A stretch of DNA of 64,000 nucleotides from Candidatus Gastranaerophilales bacterium (GCA_944323395.1 CALUSI010000001.1:1-64000), one strand, 5' to 3'; positions 43,350-53,801 are shown, counted from the first letter of the stretch. The notes: generated from the letters alone by a model not told the origin. Made by a program: numbers and translations.

Positions 43350-44653
43350 TGAGACAGATTGCTTTAATAAATCACGGGTGTGCAAAAAATTTAGTTGACT
43401 CAGAACTAATGCTTGGGAAATTAATCCAAAACGGATATAAAATAACTCTTGATGAAACAAAAGCAGATATTGTAATTATCAATACATGTTCATTTATAAA
43501 TGATGCGGAAAAAGAATCAGTAAAATCAATATTTGATATGATAAACGCAGGCAAAAAAATAGTTATAACAGGCTGTCTGCCTCAAAAACATAAAAAAGAA
43601 TTACAAGAATTAATTCCTGAAGCATTAGCTTTTTTAGGAACATCGGATATAGATAAAATTGTTGATGTAATAAAAAAAATTACAAAAGACAAAAAAACAA
43701 GATATGAAGTAAATGAGAATCCTGAATATAACTACCCCGAAGATGTAAAACGCCAGCAAATTACAATGGGTGCAAGTTCATATATCAAAATAGCTGAAGG
43801 GTGCAACTTTAATTGCGGATACTGTATAATTCCGCAATTAAGAGGTCCATATAAATCAAGAAAAATAGAAAATATTGTCAAAGAAGCAAAAGAACTTGCT
43901 CAAAAAGGCGTAAATGAAATAGTTTTAATTGCCCAAGATACAACCAGCTACGGCAAAGATATATATGGAAAACCATCCTTGAAAGAACTGTTAATTGAAC
44001 TAAATAGAATAGAAGAATTAAGTTGGATACGTATTATGTACACATATCCTTCGTTTATAACAGATGAACTTTTAGAAACAATTAACAAACTTGATAAAGT
44101 TGTTAAATACATTGATATTCCGCTTCAACATGTAAGGCAAAACATGCTTGAAGCAATGAATAGACCGGTTATAGATAATAGAAAATTAATAAAGAAAATA
44201 CGAAAACTCATACCATCTGTTGCTATAAGAACAACATTCATTGTAGGCTATCCCGGAGAAACGGAAGAAGATTTTCAAGAACTATATAATTTCATAAAAG
44301 AAATGAAAATAGATAAACTTGGCGTATTTGAATTTTCACGTGAAAAAAATACAAAAGCCTATAAATTAAAACCTCAAATACCGGCTAAAATAAAAAAACA
44401 AAGAAAAAAGCAACTAATGGAATTACAACAAAAAATTTCTAAAGAAATAAATAATAAGCTAATTGGCAAGAAAATTGATTGCATAATAGAAGCAATTAAT
44501 TCAGATGGTTTGGTAGTAGGAAGAACATACAAAGATGCCCCGGAAGTTGATGGATTAGTATTTATTGATACAAAAACTCCTGTTACACCAGGTGATATAA
44601 TCACCGTAAAAATAACAGGAGCTGTAGAATACGATTTAACCGCTACTTTTTAG
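43349..44653 (+). CDS. rimO: Ribosomal protein S12 methylthiotransferase
   Basis: RimO is a radical SAM enzyme that methylthiolates an Asp of S12. The 434-residue product has the N-terminal UPF0004 domain (INHGCAKNLVDSE, NTCSFINDAE, TGCLPQ supply three Cys for one cluster), the radical SAM site CNFNCGYCIIP, and a C-terminal TRAM domain. The CAKNLVDSE form separates RimO from MiaB. The last 11 nt overlap the convergent metalloprotease gene. Confidence 0.94.
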   Translation: MRQIALINHGCAKNLVDSELMLGKLIQNGYKITLDETKADIVIINTCSFINDAEKESVKSIFDMINAGKKIVITGCLPQKHKKELQELIPEALAFLGTSDIDKIVDVIKKITKDKKTRYEVNENPEYNYPEDVKRQQITMGASSYIKIAEGCNFNCGYCIIPQLRGPYKSRKIENIVKEAKELAQKGVNEIVLIAQDTTSYGKDIYGKPSLKELLIELNRIEELSWIRIMYTYPSFITDELLETINKLDKVVKYIDIPLQHVRQNMLEAMNRPVIDNRKLIKKIRKLIPSVAIRTTFIVGYPGETEEDFQELYNFIKEMKIDKLGVFEFSREKNTKAYKLKPQIPAKIKKQRKKQLMELQQKISKEINNKLIGKKIDCIIEAINSDGLVVGRTYKDAPEVDGLVFIDTKTPVTPGDIITVKITGAVEYDLTATF

Positions 44654-46184
44654 ATATCTGATATTTATCATTTTTTGCATTATACTTTAAAACTCTTCTA
44701 TCTCTTGCAGCTTTAGGATTACGTTTAACTAAGTTATCTATAACTTCTTTTTCCATTTTTCTATCTTTTTCTATATGGTAAACTTCTGCAAGTTTAAGTG
44801 CTACCTCAATATTTTCAGGATATTGTTGAATTAATATTTTTAACTTCTTTTTAGCTAGTTCCAATTTACCGAATCTAACATCTAAAAATGTACTTAAAAT
44901 CTGAGTATCCATATCTGATTTTAAATTTTCAGCCATCATCAAATACTTAGATGAATTTTCATAATCTCTCATTTTATAATAGTTAACAGCTAAATTATAT
45001 AAAATTACATGTTGATTTTGTACATCTGTTTCTACTAAAGGAAGAACATTATATAAAACATAATTAGAACGAGCATACTGTTTCTTGAAAGCATAATTAA
45101 TAGCTAAATCAACCCATACAATAATGTTCTTTCTATCTTTTTGTAATTCTGCTAACAATCTTTTTGTTTCTAGTTCAAAATTTTCTCCAGGATATGTCGA
45201 TAAAATCTCATGATAGAATAGATTACCATATTCATTTACATTAAGAGGTCTGTCTATTACATCAGGAACCATTCTATATAATAAATTAAGAGTATTCATA
45301 TCTCTTTTGGTTATATCTTTTTTTATTGTAGTTTCGTCAATGTAATCACCGGTATAATACATAATATCATTAGGATCAGCACTATGTCCGCCAAGACCTA
45401 ATGCATGCCCAATTTCATGCAACGCAACAGTATAAAATTGATCTTTATTGTAGGACTGCCCCTTTGGATTGACTTTTCTAAGATATATATCCATCTTTTG
45501 AAGTTGTTCTTTATAAATAGCAGGAATAACTTTACCAACTTTATTTGGTTCATATGTATCTTTCAAAGAAATGTCATCCATAAAATTTACACATATATTG
45601 GCATTTTTATTACCTTGAGTTTCTTTAAATGTAATAACACCATTAGTAGCAGCCTGCCAATCCAAAAAAGCTTCTTTTACTGCAGCAATTGTGTCTTTTG
45701 AAACACTGGAATCCGAAAAAATAGAATAAGTAATGGGAGAAGAGATATTCCATCTTATAAGAGTATCTTCAAAAAGAACATTATCTATATAGTTTGGACC
45801 AACCTGCGCATCCAATTGCTTACGCATATTCATTAGAATTGTATCGGCCAACTTACTTGCCTCATCACAATCTTCCAACTGAGCAATTTCATATAATTGT
45901 TTTTGATTTTCATATGTAGGAGGCAATTTGGAAATAGCAAGAGCCTGGTAATAAACCGGTTCCGAATCATATGGTTTAGCATCCGCTACAATATTAAACA
46001 TACGTAATGCTTTTTCGTATTGACCAACCTCTAAATATTTTTTACCTTGATTAAACATTTGATTAGGCATTATATTTTTTACATAAAAATAAATTCCCAA
46101 AACCAAAATTAATATAACTCCAAATACTAATATAGAAGTTTTCATATTCCTATTCTGTTTGGCCTTGTATTGTGTAGAATTCAT
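44643..46184 (-). CDS. Membrane-anchored TPR/matrixin-like zinc metalloprotease
   Basis: The 513-residue product has one N-terminal membrane segment (about 18-36), TPR-like helices (~42-110), a metalloprotease domain, and a second block of TPR-like helices (~330-480). The zinc site is HEIGHALGLGGH (H256, E257, H260, third His at 267), followed by a Met-turn DIMYY. The extra residue before the third His differs from textbook HExxHxxGxxH, though similar GH-type variants exist in bacteria. Probably periplasmic. It lies 15 nt after scpB and is likely cotranscribed with smc-scpAB. Confidence 0.82.
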   Translation of the reverse strand: MNSTQYKAKQNRNMKTSILVFGVILILVLGIYFYVKNIMPNQMFNQGKKYLEVGQYEKALRMFNIVADAKPYDSEPVYYQALAISKLPPTYENQKQLYEIAQLEDCDEASKLADTILMNMRKQLDAQVGPNYIDNVLFEDTLIRWNISSPITYSIFSDSSVSKDTIAAVKEAFLDWQAATNGVITFKETQGNKNANICVNFMDDISLKDTYEPNKVGKVIPAIYKEQLQKMDIYLRKVNPKGQSYNKDQFYTVALHEIGHALGLGGHSADPNDIMYYTGDYIDETTIKKDITKRDMNTLNLLYRMVPDVIDRPLNVNEYGNLFYHEILSTYPGENFELETKRLLAELQKDRKNIIVWVDLAINYAFKKQYARSNYVLYNVLPLVETDVQNQHVILYNLAVNYYKMRDYENSSKYLMMAENLKSDMDTQILSTFLDVRFGKLELAKKKLKILIQQYPENIEVALKLAEVYHIEKDRKMEKEVIDNLVKRNPKAARDRRVLKYNAKNDKYQISKK

Positions 46185-46199
46185 ATATTCTCCTTTTCC

Positions 46200-46718
46200 T
46201 TATTGTTTATTTAATTCCAACAATTCCGACAATCGATTTGTTTCCATTTTCGATAGTATTTCAGAATTACCTTTTAATTTAAAATATTCTGCAAATTTAG
46301 GTGTTGTTTTTAAATTATAAGAACGACCATTTTTATCACGTTTCCTACTTATAAGTCCTTTTTCAACGAGTTCTGCAACGTGTTCATATGCTGTTGAACC
46401 TCTTAGTTCTTTTAATTCAGCTTGTCTTATAGGCTCTTTCAATGCAATAACTGTTAATGTTTTAAGCACAGCATTTGAAATATCAACAGGACAAAGTTTC
46501 TCAACAATATCCATATAATCATCTTTTACTTGTATTATATACCCATTTTCATCATCAATTTCTAAGGCGCCATCTCGAGAAGAATAATCAACAATTAAAG
46601 AAAGCATAGCATCTTCAATTTCTTGTTCTTCTACATCTAAAATTTTAGCTATCTCATCTAATTGAACAGCCCTGCCTGTTACGAATAATACAGCTTCAAT
46701 TCTTGATTTTAAATCCAT
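46200..46718 (-). CDS. scpB: Segregation and condensation protein B
   Basis: ScpB dimers bind ScpA in the SMC condensin complex. The 172-residue product has paired winged-helix domains: SRIEAVLFVTGRAVQLDEIAK, then VLKTLTVIALKEPIRQAELKE and the second wing with GRSYNLKTTPKFAEYFKL. It is 9 nt after scpA. Confidence 0.95.
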   Translation of the reverse strand: MDLKSRIEAVLFVTGRAVQLDEIAKILDVEEQEIEDAMLSLIVDYSSRDGALEIDDENGYIIQVKDDYMDIVEKLCPVDISNAVLKTLTVIALKEPIRQAELKELRGSTAYEHVAELVEKGLISRKRDKNGRSYNLKTTPKFAEYFKLKGNSEILSKMETNRLSELLELNKQ

Positions 46719-46727
46719 AATAACCGC

Positions 46728-47603
46728 CTATGCCGTTTGTTTTTCTTCAACATTCACTGTTGAAGCTTGTCCTTTTACTACATATAAATCAGAGTAAAAT
46801 TCTTCCTGCTCTAAATCAAAATCACTCTCTGCAGTTAAAAACAACAATGCAATATAAGCAGAAATCTTATCTAAACCTAACAGTGTTAATGTATTTAATT
46901 CAACTTTTTCTTCTTTCTCGAAAATCTTTATTAGATTTTCATGAAGTATTTTTACACTATTTTCAATATATTCTTCATGTGCTAAATTAATTATGTCATC
47001 AGCAGACATATTTGCATAATTTCTGACTCTTCTTTTAGCTCTTTCTAAAGAATTTTTTACTGCTTGCTTTTTATCCAGCTGCTCATAAAATTCTAATTGT
47101 CTTATTAAATCTTTTAAGGTAACTATTCTATTTCTGTTTAATTTAACACTTGTTCTTCTTTGAATAATATCCTCTATTGGAATAACATTATCTGGATAAT
47201 AATCTTGGTAATACAAATCATCAGAAAATCTTGAATCATCAGCATCATCATACTCAGGATTTATATCCTCCTGCACTTCAAATTGCATTGGATCAATTCC
47301 TACAAGAATATTTGATTTTAATTTCAATAAAACAGCAAGGAAAAATAAAGCTCTACCTGTAACTCTTAAATTATTAGACTTACTTTCTGCTATATGAAGC
47401 ATATATTTATCTGCAATATCAGCTATATCAATATTCCAAGGGTCTATTTTCCCCTGTTTTGCCATTTGGACCAATACTTCTATACCATCTAATTCATCAG
47501 ACGGTGAATCTAAAATAGAATCAGGACTAAACCCCAAATCTTTTGTATAAGATTCAGTTGTAGTCTGCATATAAAAATTATTTGTATCCTTTGGATTTAA
47601 CAT
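46728..47603 (-). CDS. scpA: Segregation and condensation protein A
   Basis: ScpA is the kleisin that bridges SMC heads. The 291-residue product shows LDGIEVLVQMAKQGKIDPWNIDIADIAD near the N-terminus and a C-terminal winged helix with FLTAESDFDLEQEEFYSDL. An internal acidic insertion (roughly 105-135, EDINPEYDDADDS) lengthens it. It starts 4 nt after smc. Confidence 0.94.
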   Translation of the reverse strand: MLNPKDTNNFYMQTTTESYTKDLGFSPDSILDSPSDELDGIEVLVQMAKQGKIDPWNIDIADIADKYMLHIAESKSNNLRVTGRALFFLAVLLKLKSNILVGIDPMQFEVQEDINPEYDDADDSRFSDDLYYQDYYPDNVIPIEDIIQRRTSVKLNRNRIVTLKDLIRQLEFYEQLDKKQAVKNSLERAKRRVRNYANMSADDIINLAHEEYIENSVKILHENLIKIFEKEEKVELNTLTLLGLDKISAYIALLFLTAESDFDLEQEEFYSDLYVVKGQASTVNVEEKQTA

Positions 47604-47607
47604 TTAC

Positions 47608-50600
47608 TTAGTCCCTAAATTTAACTCCGGTTACCCGAGTTTTTCCATGCTCTTTTTGAGTTACACCTATTGTCCTATTAGCTGATTCTATCATAGGTTT
47701 TCTGTGACTAACTACTATAAATTGCGTATTTTTTGCCTGTTGTTGAATAATATCGGCTAAACGTTCTACATTTATACCGTCCAAATTAGCATCAACTTCA
47801 TCTAATGCATAGAATGGCGCCGGAAGATATTTTTGAATAGCAAAAACTAATGCTAATGCTGTTAATGATTTTTCACCACCGGACATAGCTCCGAGTTTTT
47901 GCTTTTTCTTATCTCTAGGTTGAGCTTCAATTGTTAAACCACCTTCAAAAGGATTTTCAGGATTTTCTAACATCAAAGTTCCTTCACCTTCAGATAATCT
48001 GGCAAATATATCTTTGAAATTTTCATTAATATTATTGTATGTTTTCATGAACGTTTCTTTTTTAATTTGTTCATATCCGTTCATTTTTTCAAGAATTTGT
48101 TTACGTTCATTCGTTAAAACAGCTATTTGTTCTTTTTTCTCTTCTTGTCTTGCCTTAACTTCATCATATGCTTGAATAGCCAGCATATTGACTGGTTCCA
48201 TTTCTTCCATTCTCTTTTGTAAACGTTGAATTTTGGTTGTTATTTCTTCTGTAGAAATTTCTGTAGGAACCAATGCGTTAATATCAACTTCATTAGCTTT
48301 CAATTCTGTTCTTATTTCTTCAAGTTGAGGTTCAAGTTCTCTTCTTCTTGCTTTGAATGCTTCAACTTGCTCACCTATTCTTTCAATTTCATTAGTAATT
48401 TTATTTTTTTGAGTTTCTGCACTAAGAAGTTCTTCTTGTACCAAATCTCTTTGCTTTTGAAGTTGAAGAAGTTTTTCACCTAAAGATTTTATTTTTTCTT
48501 CTAATTCTAAAGCTTTTACTTCAATTTCTTTAATTTCTTCAGCGAACTTAATCTTATCTTGAGCTGCTGTTTCATTATCTTTTATTAGTCTTTGAATTTG
48601 TTCTTCTTTTGCTTTAATTAATTCTTTATTGAAATCAATATCTCTATTCGCTTCATTAATTTCGTTATTACATTTTAAAATTTTGTTTTGGTAATCTTTT
48701 ATTTGATTTTCAATTGCAGCAGTCATCTCTTTAAGTTTTTTGAGTTCACCTTCTGTCATTTTACTTTCAATTTCTGCAATTTTATCTTGAAGAACAAGCA
48801 TTTTATCATTTAAATCAACTAACTTTTCTTCATATTTTTCAAGTTTCTTTTCTATATTTTGTATCTTAGGTTCATTCTCTTTAATAATGTTTTTATATTC
48901 TTCTATCTTATCTTCATTATTTTTAGAATTATTATTTAAATTATTCAATTCAATCTTTGCGCTATTTAATGCAGTCATTGTATTAGAATAATTTTGTCTG
49001 ATTTTTTCTTGTTTTGCTTCAAGTTCTTTTCTTGTATTTTCAAGCGAAGAATATTGTTTTTGAAGTTCTGCAAAACGAGTTTTATATTTATTCAACTCTT
49101 CATCCTGATTTTGGCTGAATTTTAAACCGGTATCACGTCTGTCACCACCAGTTATCGCACCTGATTTTTCAAATAAACTTCCATCTAATGTAACTAATCT
49201 ATATTTACCTATAAGCCTTTTTGCACTGTCATAATCTTCAACAATCAAAGTATCACCAAGTGCGTAGAAAAATGCATCCAAATATCTGTCATCGAAATCA
49301 ATAAGATTTATTGCATAATCAACAACACCCTTTTCTTTAGGTATTCTTAAACTTGAAGGCGCCTTCTTCATCCTGTTTAAAGGTAAAAATGTTGCACTTC
49401 CCGCTCTTGATGACTTTAAATAATCAATACAAACACGAGCAACATCTTCATCATCAACAACAATATTTTTCATTCTGCCGCCCATTGCAACTTCAAGTGC
49501 TGTTGAATATTCTTTATCAACACTTCCAAGCTGTAATAATGGTGCATGAACTCCATTTATTTTGGCTTTTAAAACAGAATCTATTGCCCTTCCCAAATTT
49601 ACTTCTTCATATGCACTCTTTTGAGCTTCAATTGTAATAATTTTTCTTTGAGCCATTTGTATGTCATGCAATAAATCAGACATTTCATTCTTATTTTTGT
49701 CTAAATTATACATAACATTTTCCTGCGCCAATTTATAATCAGTCTGCTCTTTTGTTAATTCTTCAACTTGGAGCTGCAACTTATCCTGATTATCCTTAAA
49801 ATTAGCTTTGAAATTTGTTAATTCATTTAATGACTTTTTAGCATTTTCAACATCTTTTTTTGTTGTTGCAAGTTCTGTTTCTAACGGAATTGTTTCTGAT
49901 TTTATATTCCATTCTTCTTCTTTTAATTTTTCAAGTTCTTTTTTTAGATTGTTTCTTTCTTCAATTTGTTTATCTGCATTTTTATTTAAACCTGAAACTT
50001 CTTCTAAAATTTTTGTTAATTCGGCTTCTTGAATTTTTATATTGTTTTCAATTTCAACAATTTCGGCTTTCTTTTCTTCAATTTTTAAAGTAATTTTTTC
50101 AATTTTTTCTTTATGATTTTCAATACCGTTTTTAGAATTTTCTATTGTTTTCAAATTATCATGAATAGTTTTTTCAACAGAACTAATAGCCAAATTTTTA
50201 CGAGAAATTTGCCCTTTTAATTCTTCTAATTGTTTTTTTGTTTCTATTTGTTCCGCTTCACCATTATTTTTAACCAATTCAGATATTTCAGAATATCTTT
50301 TCTTTATTTCTAAAAGATTATCTTCTAATTTTTTTAAGTTCCCTTCTTCTTCTTTTTTCTTTTTATTGAACTCTAAAATATTTTGATGAGCCAATTCCAA
50401 ATTTCTTTTTATATCAAAATATTTAACAGTTGTAATTTGACTTTCTAATTGAAATTTTTCAGTTTTCAATTTCTGGTATTTCAAAGCTGTTTCTTTTTCT
50501 TGAGCTAATCGTTCAATAGAAGATTCAATTTCTGTCAAAATAAGATTTGCGTTTTCAACTCTTTCTTCAACAGTTAAAAGTTCTTCCTGCGCTTTATCAA

Positions 50601-51105
50601 TTCTTCTGTTAAAGTCAGCAATACCAGCAATTTCATCAATTATTTTGCGTCTTTCAACTGTAGAACAATTAGTGATACTCATAACATCACCTTGCATCAT
50701 GACGTTATAACTGTTTGGAGTTATCCTATATTTTTCAAGATGAGTATGAATTTCAGTTAAAGTTGAAACTTGGTCATTTAAATAATAAACACTATTAAAC
50801 CCTTGAGAAGATTTTCTTATTTTTCTTGCAATTGTAATTGTTTGTTCATCACTATTTTCAGGTTCAAAAACTACTTTAACAAAAGCTTCATTCTTTTTTG
50901 TATGTGTAGAAATAAAATCAGAAAGTTGTTCTGTACGAAGATTCCTTGCACTTGCAAGACCCAATGCAAACAAAATACTATCAATAATATTACTTTTCCC
51001 AGAACCATTAGGTCCCGATATTGTGGTAAATCCTTTCAAAAATGGAATTGTAATATCATTAGCGAAAGATTTAAAATTGTCGACTTGTAGTTCTTTTATA
51101 TACAT
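47608..51105 (-). CDS. smc: Chromosome segregation SMC protein
   Basis: SMC folds and segregates the chromosome. The 1165-residue product has the N-terminal head (ISGPNGSGKSNIIDSILFAL, Walker A), long coiled coils (~170-480 and ~670-1000), a hinge (~500-640, with GAITGGDRRDTG), and the C-terminal head with AMSGGEKSLTALAL (signature) and FYALDEVDANLD (Walker B). Length is standard. The smc-scpA-scpB order puts the whole complex in one operon. Confidence 0.97.
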   Translation of the reverse strand: MYIKELQVDNFKSFANDITIPFLKGFTTISGPNGSGKSNIIDSILFALGLASARNLRTEQLSDFISTHTKKNEAFVKVVFEPENSDEQTITIARKIRKSSQGFNSVYYLNDQVSTLTEIHTHLEKYRITPNSYNVMMQGDVMSITNCSTVERRKIIDEIAGIADFNRRIDKAQEELLTVEERVENANLILTEIESSIERLAQEKETALKYQKLKTEKFQLESQITTVKYFDIKRNLELAHQNILEFNKKKKEEEGNLKKLEDNLLEIKKRYSEISELVKNNGEAEQIETKKQLEELKGQISRKNLAISSVEKTIHDNLKTIENSKNGIENHKEKIEKITLKIEEKKAEIVEIENNIKIQEAELTKILEEVSGLNKNADKQIEERNNLKKELEKLKEEEWNIKSETIPLETELATTKKDVENAKKSLNELTNFKANFKDNQDKLQLQVEELTKEQTDYKLAQENVMYNLDKNKNEMSDLLHDIQMAQRKIITIEAQKSAYEEVNLGRAIDSVLKAKINGVHAPLLQLGSVDKEYSTALEVAMGGRMKNIVVDDEDVARVCIDYLKSSRAGSATFLPLNRMKKAPSSLRIPKEKGVVDYAINLIDFDDRYLDAFFYALGDTLIVEDYDSAKRLIGKYRLVTLDGSLFEKSGAITGGDRRDTGLKFSQNQDEELNKYKTRFAELQKQYSSLENTRKELEAKQEKIRQNYSNTMTALNSAKIELNNLNNNSKNNEDKIEEYKNIIKENEPKIQNIEKKLEKYEEKLVDLNDKMLVLQDKIAEIESKMTEGELKKLKEMTAAIENQIKDYQNKILKCNNEINEANRDIDFNKELIKAKEEQIQRLIKDNETAAQDKIKFAEEIKEIEVKALELEEKIKSLGEKLLQLQKQRDLVQEELLSAETQKNKITNEIERIGEQVEAFKARRRELEPQLEEIRTELKANEVDINALVPTEISTEEITTKIQRLQKRMEEMEPVNMLAIQAYDEVKARQEEKKEQIAVLTNERKQILEKMNGYEQIKKETFMKTYNNINENFKDIFARLSEGEGTLMLENPENPFEGGLTIEAQPRDKKKQKLGAMSGGEKSLTALALVFAIQKYLPAPFYALDEVDANLDGINVERLADIIQQQAKNTQFIVVSHRKPMIESANRTIGVTQKEHGKTRVTGVKFRD

Positions 51106-51138
51106 TAATTTTGATGGTACCCATATCTAGATATAACA

Positions 51139-51167
51139 ATTACACAACAAATACACGTAATAGTCAA
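51139..51167 (-). promoter_or_regulatory. Candidate smc operon promoter
   Basis: Minus strand TTGACT (51162-51167), 17-nt spacer, TGTAAT (51139-51144). Start is predicted near 51132, giving a leader of about 27 nt before the smc ATG. Confidence 0.55.
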
Positions 51168-51270
51168 AAACATTAAATAATATTAAAAAATAATTGTGAA
51201 TGTAAACTTATTTTAATTAATTCAAATAAGTACTATAATATTGTCATACATTATTTTTTGGAGTATTTAA

Positions 51271-52362
51271 ATGAGTAATTATACTATAAATTCACTGTTA
51301 GAAAAAGCACAAGAGCTTGGTGCATCAGATTTACACTTTATAGTCGGAGAAGTCCCATCTTTTCGAATTGATGGAAAAATAATAAAATCAAAGCTTGAAC
51401 CTGTAACAGAAGAAGATATGATGCACGCAATTGATGAAATTGCACCGATATCAATGCGAGATAAAATATTTCGTTCATATGATTCTGACTTTCCTTATGA
51501 AATAGAAGATATTTCACGTTTTAGAGTTAACCTTGCAATGTCATTTGGATACCACTCAATGACAATACGTTTAGTACCATATAAAATACCAACATTTGAA
51601 CAATTAAAATTACCTAAAACAATAGAAAAATTTTCAACATTAGAAAATGGAATAGTTCTTGTAACAGGAGTTGCAGGAAGCGGAAAGTCAACAACTATTG
51701 CTTCTATACTAAATCACATAAACAGTACTCAAAAAAAACATATTGTTACTATTGAAGACCCTATTGAATATGTTTATAAAAGTCAGAAATCAATATTTAC
51801 ACAAAGACAAATCGGAATTGATACAGCAAGTTATTTAGACGGTCTAAAATTCGCATTAAGGCAAGACCCTGATGTTATATTAATCGGAGAAATAAGAGAC
51901 ATGGAAACAGTAGAAAGTGCTCTCCATGCCGCAGAGACAGGACACTTGGTATTTGCAACCTTACATACATTCAATGCTGTACAAACAATTAACCGTATTT
52001 TAAGTTTCTTCCCGCCATCTGAAAGATCAGCCGTAAGAAGTCAATTTTCAGAAGTATTCAGAGGTTCTGTATCACAAAAACTTCTACCAAGTGCAAATGG
52101 AAAAGGAAGAATACCAGCTATTGAACTTCTATATTCCACACCTACAATTAAAGACTTTATTTTAAAAGATGAACTTGAAGAAATTTATAAATTAGTCCAA
52201 AAAGGTTCTTATAACGATATGATAACATTTAATATGTCATTATACGATTTATACAAAAAAGGATTAATTACAAAAGAAGTAGCCCTTGAACATTCAGATA
52301 CTCCGAATGAACTAATGCACTATATGAGAGGTGTATACTCCGGAAGCGAAAATATATTCTAA
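51271..52362 (+). CDS. pilT: Type IV pilus twitching ATPase
   Basis: PilT powers pilus retraction. The 363-residue product has GASDLHFIVG near the N-terminus, VLVTGVAGSGKSTTIASIL (Walker A), Asp-box TIEDPIEYV, LRQDPDVILIGEIRDMETVESAL (Walker B) and GHLVFATLHTFNA (His box). All catalytic elements are intact, in contrast to the PilB-like protein at 6041. GGAG precedes the ATG and a TATAAT lies at 51234-51239. No pilus structural operon is adjacent. Confidence 0.94.
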   Translation: MSNYTINSLLEKAQELGASDLHFIVGEVPSFRIDGKIIKSKLEPVTEEDMMHAIDEIAPISMRDKIFRSYDSDFPYEIEDISRFRVNLAMSFGYHSMTIRLVPYKIPTFEQLKLPKTIEKFSTLENGIVLVTGVAGSGKSTTIASILNHINSTQKKHIVTIEDPIEYVYKSQKSIFTQRQIGIDTASYLDGLKFALRQDPDVILIGEIRDMETVESALHAAETGHLVFATLHTFNAVQTINRILSFFPPSERSAVRSQFSEVFRGSVSQKLLPSANGKGRIPAIELLYSTPTIKDFILKDELEEIYKLVQKGSYNDMITFNMSLYDLYKKGLITKEVALEHSDTPNELMHYMRGVYSGSENIF

Positions 52363-52366
52363 AAAG

Positions 52367-53131
52367 ATGAAAGAGCAATTTACAACAAACGCAATAAATT
52401 TAAAATCTTATAGTATCAGTGAATCTGACAAGATTATCTTGATGTATTCCAAGGAAAAAGGACTAATAAAAGGCGTAGCAAAGGGAATAAAAAAAACAAC
52501 AAGTAAACTTGGCGGCAGAATGGATTTGCTTGTAGCGAACAAAATGATGCTTAATAAAGGCAAAAATCTTGACACAATTTGTCAAGCAGAGGCATTAAAT
52601 ACATTTTTCAATCTTAGAAGTGATATGAATAAATTATTCTATGCAATGTATTGCAGCGAGATTGTCTCTAATTTCGGAACAGAAAATGACCCAAATAGTG
52701 AAGAAATATATAATTTATTTTATACATTTCTTGAACAAATTTCTAAAGCAAACAAAAAAGAACAAGCTATGTTAAGTGTTCTTCGTTTTCAGCTAAAAAT
52801 TATGGATATAACAGGATACTCTTTAGAATTAAAAGATTGCGTAAAATGTTTGAAAGAACCAAATAGTGAAGAAATTTATTTCTCAATTGAGCAAGGTGGC
52901 ATCTTATGCAAAGAATGCGCACAAGATATATGCAAAAAAGTAAAAATTCCCAATAAAATAAAAGAATTTTTAAATACATTATTAGAAAAAGATTTTAATG
53001 TGCATACAAAATATGATGATTTAGTAACAGAAAAAATTTGCGATATATGTATAAACCTTCTTAAAAACTATATAGAATATTATTCACCTAAAAAATTTAA
53101 AACTACACAAATATTGGAGAGTATAAGATAG
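52367..53131 (+). CDS. recO: DNA repair protein RecO
   Basis: RecO works with RecR in loading RecA. I start at ATG 52367 (254 residues), 4 nt after pilT. The N-terminal OB domain reads NLKSYSISESDKIILMYSKEKG, with GVAKGIKK. The later part has CVKCLKEP and CKECAQDIC, a zinc-binding four-Cys site. recR is at 21019. Confidence 0.9.
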   Translation: MKEQFTTNAINLKSYSISESDKIILMYSKEKGLIKGVAKGIKKTTSKLGGRMDLLVANKMMLNKGKNLDTICQAEALNTFFNLRSDMNKLFYAMYCSEIVSNFGTENDPNSEEIYNLFYTFLEQISKANKKEQAMLSVLRFQLKIMDITGYSLELKDCVKCLKEPNSEEIYFSIEQGGILCKECAQDICKKVKIPNKIKEFLNTLLEKDFNVHTKYDDLVTEKICDICINLLKNYIEYYSPKKFKTTQILESIR

Positions 53132-53132
53132 T

Positions 53133-53801
53133 ATGAAACTTGAACAATATATAGAGCATACATTGTTAAAACAAGATGCAACAGAGCAAGAATTAATAAA
53201 ATTATTAGAAGAAGCTAAAGAACACAATTTCAAAGGAGTTTGTGTTAATAGTGCAAACGTAAAACAAGCAAAAGAATATTTAAAAGACACTAATGTAAAA
53301 GTAGTTACAGTAGTAGGGTTTCCTCTTGGAGCTTGTTTAAGTGAAGTAAAAGCATTTGAAGCACAAAAATCAATTGAATATGGCGCTGATGAAATTGATA
53401 TGGTAATTTCAGTTCAATCAATTAAAGACAAAAACTACACATATACAAGAAACGATATTGAAACAGTAAAAAAAGCATGTGGAAATATTCCTTTAAAAGT
53501 CATTATTGAAACAGATTTATTAACAAAAGATGAAATAATAAAAGCATGTGAAATAATAAAAGAAGCAAAAGCCAATTTTGCAAAAACATCCACAGGATTT
53601 GTCAAAAATGGAATCGGAGCAAAAGTAGAAGACATAAAATTAATGTACGAAATACTAAAAGACAGCAATGTAAAAATCAAAGCATCCGGTGGAATAAAAA
53701 CAAAAGAACAAGCTATTAATCTAATAAATGCCGGCGCATCAAGATTAGGAACAAGTTCCGGAGTTAAACTCCTACAACACAACCCAATTCATCAATCTTA
53801 A
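53133..53801 (+). CDS. deoC: Deoxyribose-phosphate aldolase
   Basis: DeoC splits 2-deoxyribose 5-phosphate into glyceraldehyde 3-phosphate and acetaldehyde. The 222-residue TIM-barrel product has KLEQYIEHTLLKQDATE, VGFPLGA, KVIIETDLL and FAKTSTGF (Schiff-base Lys region), then IKASGGIKT. It follows recO by 1 nt. The 3' end overlaps the convergent small gene by 38 nt. Confidence 0.95.
   Translation: MKLEQYIEHTLLKQDATEQELIKLLEEAKEHNFKGVCVNSANVKQAKEYLKDTNVKVVTVVGFPLGACLSEVKAFEAQKSIEYGADEIDMVISVQSIKDKNYTYTRNDIETVKKACGNIPLKVIIETDLLTKDEIIKACEIIKEAKANFAKTSTGFVKNGIGAKVEDIKLMYEILKDSNVKIKASGGIKTKEQAINLINAGASRLGTSSGVKLLQHNPIHQS

Noticed and set aside
49353-50093. Plus-strand reading frames over smc
   Set aside because: Antisense to coiled-coil codons; Leu/Phe/Ser-rich composition and no start signals.
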